From: Agrostemma githago
Lineage: Eukaryota; Streptophyta; Magnoliopsida; Caryophyllales; Caryophyllaceae
DNA length: 64,000 nt
NCBI GenBank assembly: GCA_958450325.1
Contig: OY288246.1
Location: 41,903,619-41,967,618, forward strand
Direction: 5' to 3'
Below the pieces are notes generated by a model. The model was not told where the DNA came from, did no database searches, and was given only the letters and a program-made list of their open reading frames with translations. The position numbers and the translations under genes are program-made. Below are positions 57,182 to 64,000 of this stretch, one piece after another (positions within the stretch are counted from its first letter, which is position 1; every line of letters starts with the position of its first letter).

Positions 57182-59365
57182 CCGCATGGTACGACAACTA
57201 TCCTTTCTTTTCCGTCTTTTATAGCTTGTCTTCATTTGTTTGTTCCCCTCCCCTTATACGCTTTTGTGTCATGGTGGCCCTCGGTGCCTTGGTATTTGTT
57301 GCTCCCGTCTCTCGATGACGTGACTACATCGAGAGTCATTACAAAATCCAAATTTACAAGATTTTCACCCTTTTTGTAGGATTTAGTCGGATTTAGGCGG
57401 AACCCGGGCTAGGTGACTTGATTACACCTAGTCCTCCCCTCCCATTTCCTTTTATTTATTTCTTTTTATTTCTTCCCCCTTACCATATCTTTTCTTGTCT
57501 CGGCCTATGGTGACTTGACTACACCCCTGCCGGACACATTCTACCCTTTTCTCCACTTTTCTTTTTGATTTTTAGCTTTATTTTCGTAATTTCTTTTCTT
57601 TTCTTGTTTTCGTCTCCATACACTACGGTCGAGCATGAGGACATTGCTCGGCTTAAGTATGGGGGAGCGATATTCTATCATCGTTATTTTTATTTTAGTA
57701 GTTTTCTCGAAAAATCCTTAAAAACCCTAAAAATTTGAAATTTTTTCACAAAAATCAAAAAGTTTTTCTTTTGTGTGTTTTCCTTTTGTGTCGTTATGTC
57801 GTATATTTGTTGTGTTGTGCGTGTTTTGCCTCCCTTTTTCCTTATAGGTCGCTTGAATCACCGATAGCTTTGGAGAGCTTTCAAGACATCCGGTAACATC
57901 TTTTATCCCTTTTTCCCTTTGTCTCTTGAGGAGTTTGGAGGAGATTGTGATGTGGTGTGCTCGGGGGGAGCTTTGTGCATACTTGTGGTTGATTTGGTGA
58001 CTTATTTGGAAGCTCGGGGTGGTGTTTGTGTTGTTTATGTGTTCGTTTTGTTTTGTTGCTTTTGCTTCTTTTTCTTTCGTTCTTTGTTGAGTCTTTGTTT
58101 TGTGGTGTGTACTTGTGTCTAGTGTGTAAACAGTTTTCGAAAACCCGGTTTAGAGACTAGTGTGCAAGTGTTTACTTTCCCTTTCTAGTAGTATGAATCG
58201 AGTCTTTGACTTTAGTCTAGTAGAATGACCCTAAATCAATGATTTCGTTCGTTTCTTACCTTGAGTCCACCTAGCTTACTAGAGATTTACTACGGGATTT
58301 GCATTTTGACCATTATGACCACCCATGGTGTGAAAAGACCTTGGTTGCCGAGTCCCGTCCCCTAGGTGACCGTGTTCGGAATTGTTTGATTAGTCCAAGT
58401 TTCTCCCCTTTTTGTGGGTTTGTAGTGAAAGCGCGCTCCCGACTCACCCATTCCTCTACCTCCTACCCATATCCACAAAATAAGATGCAAATTGTTGAAA
58501 TCTCTTTCTTAGTTGCAAGAAGAAACGCCTACAACAAAAAGGACAAAGAGAAAAAAAGAAACGATTGAAGAAAAAGAAAAGGCACAAAAAGCCAAAAAGA
58601 AAATACAAAAGATGAAAAAAAGAAATGGCATGGCAACACAAAAAGCAAATATGCAAAAGAAAGAAAATGCCAAAGAAAATCGTCTCACAAAAAGAAAACT
58701 CGCATCCCAAAAATACGCCTTTCGCCGACTATTGCCGTGAAGAGCCTACCAAAGGACCGAGTCCCTAGGAAGGATGATAGCGGTAATGGTCGGTCTTCCC
58801 TCATTTTGCAAATATATCCACCTTTTTACTTGGACTAGTTGGGCAGTTTTGGGCATGGGACGACCCTCTTGGCTCATCGCTAAAGGGGGCGGGGTCTCAC
58901 TTACCTACAGTGTCGACTAACACCGTGGTTCATCCTTTTCCCATCCTGCCGATTGTCCCGTAGTACGTTCTTAGAAGGTTAGGAGGAACCTAGGTAAGTT
59001 ACCAACGTTTTTGTTGCTTTGTCGTCATACTATTAGGGTTTTGTCCATTTTGGTTTGTATTGCTAGCTTGGGAACGTTGTCACTTGCCTTGAGTCCTAAA
59101 CCGGTGCTTCTTTCACCGCTTTTTAGAGGGAAGCGGTATTTGTTTCTTTTTGGGTGCAACCTTTTGTGTGGTTATTTGTATGTTTGTTTGTTTATGTGTT
59201 TTTGTGTCCGGTTGCATCCACGGTTTTGTCGCAAGACCTCACTTGCCTTGCAGAGAGCACTTGTCCTCCAAATGTTCTCGCGTGAGTTGAAAGGGCGTAG
59301 GGTGCGCTAATACCCGCTCGGCTAGTTTAGTAGTTAGTTTGTGCTTACTCGAGGACGAGTAAGGG
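57182..59365 (+). other. Athila-2 3' non-coding region, unit 2
   Basis: No gene is supported. It holds the internal PPT-like motif (57638-57667) and the A-rich Lys/Glu-type tract (about 58510-58720), as in unit 1. Confidence 0.6.
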
Positions 59366-59380
59366 TTAAGTGTGGGGGAG
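59366..59380 (+). promoter_or_regulatory. Athila-2 polypurine tract before LTR 3
   Basis: TTAAGTGTGGGGGAG, directly before TGATAAG at 59382. Confidence 0.8.
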
Positions 59381-59381
59381 T

Positions 59382-60738
59382 TGATAAGTGTAGGTTGTAG
59401 TTCCTAGTTTGTCGTGTTTTGGTCCCTTTTTCCTTGCGGAATCGCTCCTTGGGAGCGGTTCATGGGCTACTTATGCTTCCTCTAGTTCGTTTCATGTTCC
59501 CGAGACCATTCATGAAGAGTTTGAGCGATTCCGACTCAAAACATACACTTTTCGGAGCCAACGAAGTGAAGGAACGATCACTCGGTGCCTTGGATTCGAC
59601 CCCGAGACCTCGGGATCCGATCCCGAGCCCCTTAGACTCGATCCCGAGACCCGAGAGTCAATGAGAAGCCCATGTGAAGCAAGGAGGAACCTTAAAGATC
59701 ATATTGGAGGCCTACAAGACCCATCCCCGATGGGAAGGAACTCATCCAGTCCGGGATGAGGTGCGCAAAAAGCAATGGTTCTGTTTTGGATTCGTCCTGG
59801 GCGGGACCAATCCGTCCCGGGCGGGACCATCTCGTCCCGGACGGGACGGCCGAGCTGTAGCACGAGACTCTTTTGTCTTCCTCCTTCATTCTTGTAACCC
59901 TATAAATACTCCTCCCTTGTAATGTTTAAGCACCATACTTTACCCTAGATTATTTTAGGCCTCTCTTAAGCATTCAAAACCCTAATTAGCCTCTCTTTAT
60001 CTTTAGTTAATCCTTAGTTAACCTTAGTTTAATCTAGTTAATTAATCTTGTAATTTAGAAGATTCTTGAAGACTCATCCAAGATTGACAACCTTGGAGAT
60101 TATTTGGGTTTCTTATTAATGCGAGTTCTCATCTTTTTGTCTTCTTGTTAGTGGGTATAATTTCTCTTCTCTTAATCTTTGTCAATTTATCAAGTTTTAA
60201 TCTTTACATATTGTTTATTTGTTCTTGTTTGTTCATAGTGAATGTTTGGTTGTTTGTGTTGATTTCTCTTTGTATTGTTATTGTTAGTTTGATAATGAGT
60301 GAGTAGATCCCTTGTGGGGTTAGTAGGGGGATTAAGTGTGGATTATGGGTGATTAGGGCTTGATTGTGGGTAAAGGTGATTCATTTGTTGCTAGTCACTT
60401 ATTGGGCACACCATGTGTTTGTTGTATTGCTTGTATGGGTAGTAGTGGCCAATGCTTCTCATGCTTGTTTTTTCCTTCTCATTGTGTATTCGATTTGTGG
60501 TTGAATGTTTGTGTTTTGAGTAGCATCTTGCATGAATGTTCGGTTCTAGTCTTATACACGAGAGTGCGAACTTTGGCTTTGGCGCGAGAGCGCAAACCGA
60601 TCTTAGTGACTAAGTGGCACCTTCACCCTTGATTACCCAATCATCCTACTATGCTTATGAACCTGACCTAACCCTACTCTTTTCCATATTTGAATTCTCT
60701 ATCTCTTTAGTCGATCACCTCCTCTAGTTTGTTTGCTT
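59382..60738 (+). repeat. Athila-2 LTR 3 (3' LTR), cut at 60738
   Basis: It starts TGATAAGTG. It has an intact, empty N insertion site near 60416-60425, a GC array at 59722-59849 and a TATA box at 59901-59908. It breaks off at TTTGCTT where a TGTAACACCC LTR begins; LTR 1 continues with TTTGCTTAGTTAATC at the same place. The left TSD of that insertion would be TGCTT (60734-60738). Confidence 0.88.
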
Positions 60739-63700
60739 TGTAACACCCGCTATTTTTCCTAGCATATTTATTCTTTTCGTTAGGACTCCGTCTTAACCCT
60801 GTCACTTTTCGGCCTCATATTTCATCATTTTACTAAGCTCTATTTTAATGTTTGAGTTTAATGATATTTATTTATATTTTAAAGATTTTTATTCTATTAA
60901 ATCCATTTATTTAGTTTTCTTCGTAAACTAATTAATTTTCCACGAAAAATTCTATTTCTCTTCGAATTGACGTTTTTAAGCTCGGATTTAAGTCATTCCT
61001 TTTCCTAAAAATTTTTAAATACATTTATCTAATATTTTCAACTAGTAAATATTTTTATTTACAAAAATTTAGTCGTTAATGATTTTATTACAAAGCTTCG
61101 CGATTAATTATTTCTTACGCGAGGTTTACTCGAATTACTTTGAAATGCTTTTAACTATTTTACGATTATACTTTTTATCAACTTATAAATAATTTGAGGC
61201 CATTTTCTCACTTTTTGGACCGACTAAGCCTCTTGTCAAAAATTTTATTACGTTTTATTAATACGTTTCATTTTATCACGTTAAACCGTAAACGTATGAT
61301 TATTTTTCTTCCATTTATTCCTTGCATTATTGTCAAACTTTTTATCCTCCCTTGCTTGTTCATTTTGGCTGGCCATATGTGGTAGAGTAGCATTGTTTTC
61401 ATCAAATTTTAATAGCATTCAAGCTTAGGAAAAAAAAACCATTCATTTCCTAACATTTATTCTTACAATTAAACATCAAAAAAATCCTTTCTTTCTTCTC
61501 ATTTGGCCATGACTCCAGCAGCCTCTCAAGGCTAATTCTTGCTTCAAATCGAGTCATAATCGTCTCGTTTTCATCGTCAAATTAATCGTTATTCCGATCC
61601 TTCCGTTAAGGTAATAAGCTATGTGGTTTTCGATCGTTATTCACCTTGATTTTCTTAGTTTTTCTCATGGTATTTTCCTGCCATGATTTTCATGTATGGT
61701 TGGATTTGTGGACGATCCCGAGGCCGATGAGTATATTATCGTTTCCGATTTGGACTAGAGGTAACGTCGATGTTACTCGGTATTTCATGATTTTAATTGT
61801 GTATTTGCATGTATAATTTTTATATTTCATTTTTGACAATATATGTATGTCATATAATCTGGAATTTTTTTTTAAAAGTTGAAGATTTGCATGTTTCGAT
61901 ATTTTTATCGCTTTTACGAGATTAACGATTAAATTGTCATATTAATTTGTAAAATCATAATATTCGGCCTAAACATGTAATATATGTTTATATTCTGTAA
62001 AATTTATATTTTTGATGATTTATAATAATTTAGGATTTTTCTGATATTTTAAATATCGATTATTGAATTATTACCGTTTTCGGACAAAAACGATTAAAAG
62101 CCGATTTTTAGTTCTAGTACCTAAACATTTTATTTTAATCTGATTTTTGGTGAAACTTTCTGGTGAAATAGAATTTTCTGAATGTTTTCATAATTTTTCG
62201 GAATTGTTAAGTGGATGAATTAATTAATCACTTTAAATCATCGTTTATCGTTAAAACCGTGTTTGTTGTTTAAATTCTCGATTTCTGGTCTTTGGTTTAA
62301 ATCTGGAAAAAAATTATGATTCTGATGATTTCATATTAAAATGTATTTTTATGATTTTTAGTATCTTAATAAAATGTTAGGAACGATAGGTTTATTAATG
62401 AAATCGTTAATTGCGAAAACGGGTTTAAATGACGGTTTTGTTGAAATTTGTTGAATCTTGAGTTTTGGAAAAATCTGGAAAAATTTATATTCTGGAAAAT
62501 CTGGATTTTAAAGTGTAATAATAATTTTTGGATATTAATACTTAAATCGTTTTGTAATTACTATTTTTATTAATCGTTATTGTCGAGATTAGACGATTAA
62601 CGGGAAAACGCTTTAAAAACCGAGTTTAGGATTCTGGAAAATCTTATTTTCTGGACAGAATGTCCATAAATATATTTTAACTATTTTAAGTAATTTTTGT
62701 ATTATCTATTAAAGTCTTTAATTAATAAGTATTGATTTTCGGACAAATTGTGATTTATCGTTAAAATGCTTCATCTTACTTAAAAGAATTATTTTTTCAG
62801 CAATTTTGAAAGTATTTAAATCTGATAATTTAAGAGTTAAATCATCCCTTAACATTTTCTAAATATATTCAATGGTTTAATTAAATAAAAGACGTTAAAA
62901 AATTTAATTTGACATTTGCCGTAAAATCCTATTTGTAATCGTATTGTCGTAACTAATAATAATTAGGAAATTTTAGCTTTGTAAATTTTGTAAACACCCT
63001 GATTAGTATTATTAAAATGTTTAAGACATTTTTAATCATTTTATACACTTGTACGATATTTCAATAATTTCATAAACTCAAATGTTCTTACTTTAATAAT
63101 TAATATCGTTAAAGCCGAAAGTATTAGTTTTATAAATCTATATCGTTTACTAAAAATATGGTATTAGTATGAACTAATATTTTCACTATTTTGATATAAT
63201 GCTATTTTTAGTAAAGTTCTAAGAATAGAAGTTTCCTAAAATAGAAAGTTTCCTCTTTTAGAATATAAATGTTTACTTCTTTTATCCTCATATTATTTAT
63301 ATTGATTATATCTTTTGAATATCGATAATGGCTTTGTTTTGAAGTTATGGAATAAGGACAAGTGTGAGGTTAGAGTAATATATTCTAGGGTTTACGGTTT
63401 TGCCATCAACTATAAGGCTAGTGTATCAGGAATCGATACATTGGTTGTTGAACCGGGTGACAGGTATCCCGGAAGTTGTGTACATTTTGACCTTAAGCTT
63501 AGGCCTCGCAGTAAGTCGCCGTCATAAGTTGAACTGGGTGACAGGTAATCCCAGGAGGGGTGTGCATTATCTTAAACTAGGGCCACGCATTTATAAGTCG
63601 CCGCTCTATTATGGTTGAGTAGCCTAGTTAGAGACCGAAGTTTGATTTGTTTGAACTAAGTTCTCGAAGCTAGTTTTTAGTATTCTCCTAGTGAAAGTCT

Positions 63701-64000
63701 AGCCGTCTACACTACTCCTATCCATAACGCCATTTTGAATATTTTTATTATTATCGATATAATTTGGTTGCAGGTTGGCAAATGTTTTATGTTTTCTTCG
63801 GAAAACTCATTTTTATTATATTGGTTTGATAGGTGAAGTTTTTCACTGAAATTTTATTTTTATTATAATGTGTTTTGCTGTTTTCCAGTTTAACTATTTT
63901 TCTATAATAGTAATTACAGTTTTAAAATCCTGTTATACGGCTGGGAGAACGTTGACGTTGCTCCCCACTGATTGTGGCTGTTATGTTTTTAACATGGCAG
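60739..64000 (+). mobile_element. Long AT-rich LTR, TGTAACACCC type, partial
   Basis: It begins TGTAACACCC exactly at the break in LTR 3 and runs to the window edge without an LTR end or primer site, so the LTR exceeds 3.2 kb if it is one. No coding domain is visible. The start matches the minus-strand LTR edge at 2283. Tekay/Del chromovirus LTRs are long and start this way (recalled). It contains an 81-bp tandem duplication at 63447-63605. Confidence 0.6.
63447..63605 (+). repeat. 81-bp tandem duplication in the right-hand LTR
   Basis: Two diverged copies start at 63447 and 63528: GTTGAACCGGGTGACAGGTA and GTTGAACTGGGTGACAGGTA, both ending near TAAGTCGCCG. It is GC-richer than the surrounding LTR. 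Confidence 0.7.

Larger units (their letters stand above)
23491..60738 (+). mobile_element. Athila-2 tandem array: LTR-internal-LTR-internal-LTR
   Basis: Three LTRs (23491-34040, 40392-53300, 59382-60738) alternate with two internal regions (34041-40391, 53301-59381). The first two LTRs each contain element N at the same base; the third does not. Internal regions are near-identical and share the same frameshifts. The left flank CTAAT (23486-23490) is the expected TSD; the right copy is not visible because the last LTR is interrupted at 60738. The arrangement is explained by unequal recombination between the LTRs of one element (see findings). Confidence 0.88.

Noticed and set aside
60739..64000. 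Host gene or 5' UTR with intron in the AT-rich right end
   Set aside because: A few splice-like sites are present, but the segment starts exactly at a retrotransposon terminus inside another LTR and has no coding frame.

Overview
This window is nuclear DNA of a flowering plant, probably a eudicot, from a gene-free region rich in transposable elements. I found no host gene, no rRNA or tRNA gene and no CRISPR array. Nearly every base can be assigned to LTR retrotransposons (Ty3/gypsy: Athila-type, Tat/Ogre-type, and a long-LTR type starting TGTAACACCC), one CACTA DNA transposon and one LINE fragment. Most coding sequence is broken by stops and frameshifts.

Left part (1-18349) is a stack of nested insertions. 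A minus-strand LTR (1-2283) interrupts the integrase of an Athila element (Athila-1, plus strand, 2284-7825). Athila-1 ends inside the reverse transcriptase of a minus-strand Tat-type element Y (7826-11730). Y's 5' LTR abuts a truncated CACTA element (11731-14037), which lies in a second minus-strand Tat-type element X (14038-18349). X's 75-bp tandem repeats are split by a 5'-truncated LINE (14525-16816), which is itself split by a solo Athila LTR (14882-16509). The LINE and the solo LTR both have clear target-site duplications (TSDs).

Middle part (18350-23490) is older: a Tat fragment Z with a plus-strand ORF resembling the antisense extra ORFs of Tat elements, then a decayed minus-strand Athila-like LTR hit by another solo LTR (20908-22534, TSD ACAGG).

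Right part (23491-60738) is one structure: LTR - internal - LTR - internal - LTR of an Athila family (Athila-2) that keeps gag and protease but has no RT, RNase H or integrase. The first two LTRs carry the same nested minus-strand Tat/Ogre-like non-coding element (N) at the same base. The middle LTR looks like the 3' LTR up to at least about 41.25 kb and like the 5' LTR from the nested insertion on. This is the signature of unequal LTR-LTR recombination that duplicated a block of about 16.9 kb. Later events mark only the second unit: a solo LTR (46027-48459, TSD CTAAG), a 262-bp gag deletion, and a deletion at the end of the nested element. From 60739 a long AT-rich LTR (TGTAACACCC start) interrupts the last Athila-2 LTR and runs off the window.

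The most interesting signals are: the chimeric middle LTR; GC-rich palindrome arrays (ACCGGTCGGT in Athila-1, TCCCGACCGGGA in Athila-2) found both upstream of the LTR TATA box and upstream of the 3' ORF; a second polypurine-tract-like motif inside both Athila families; and an open reading tail in Athila-2 where pol should be.
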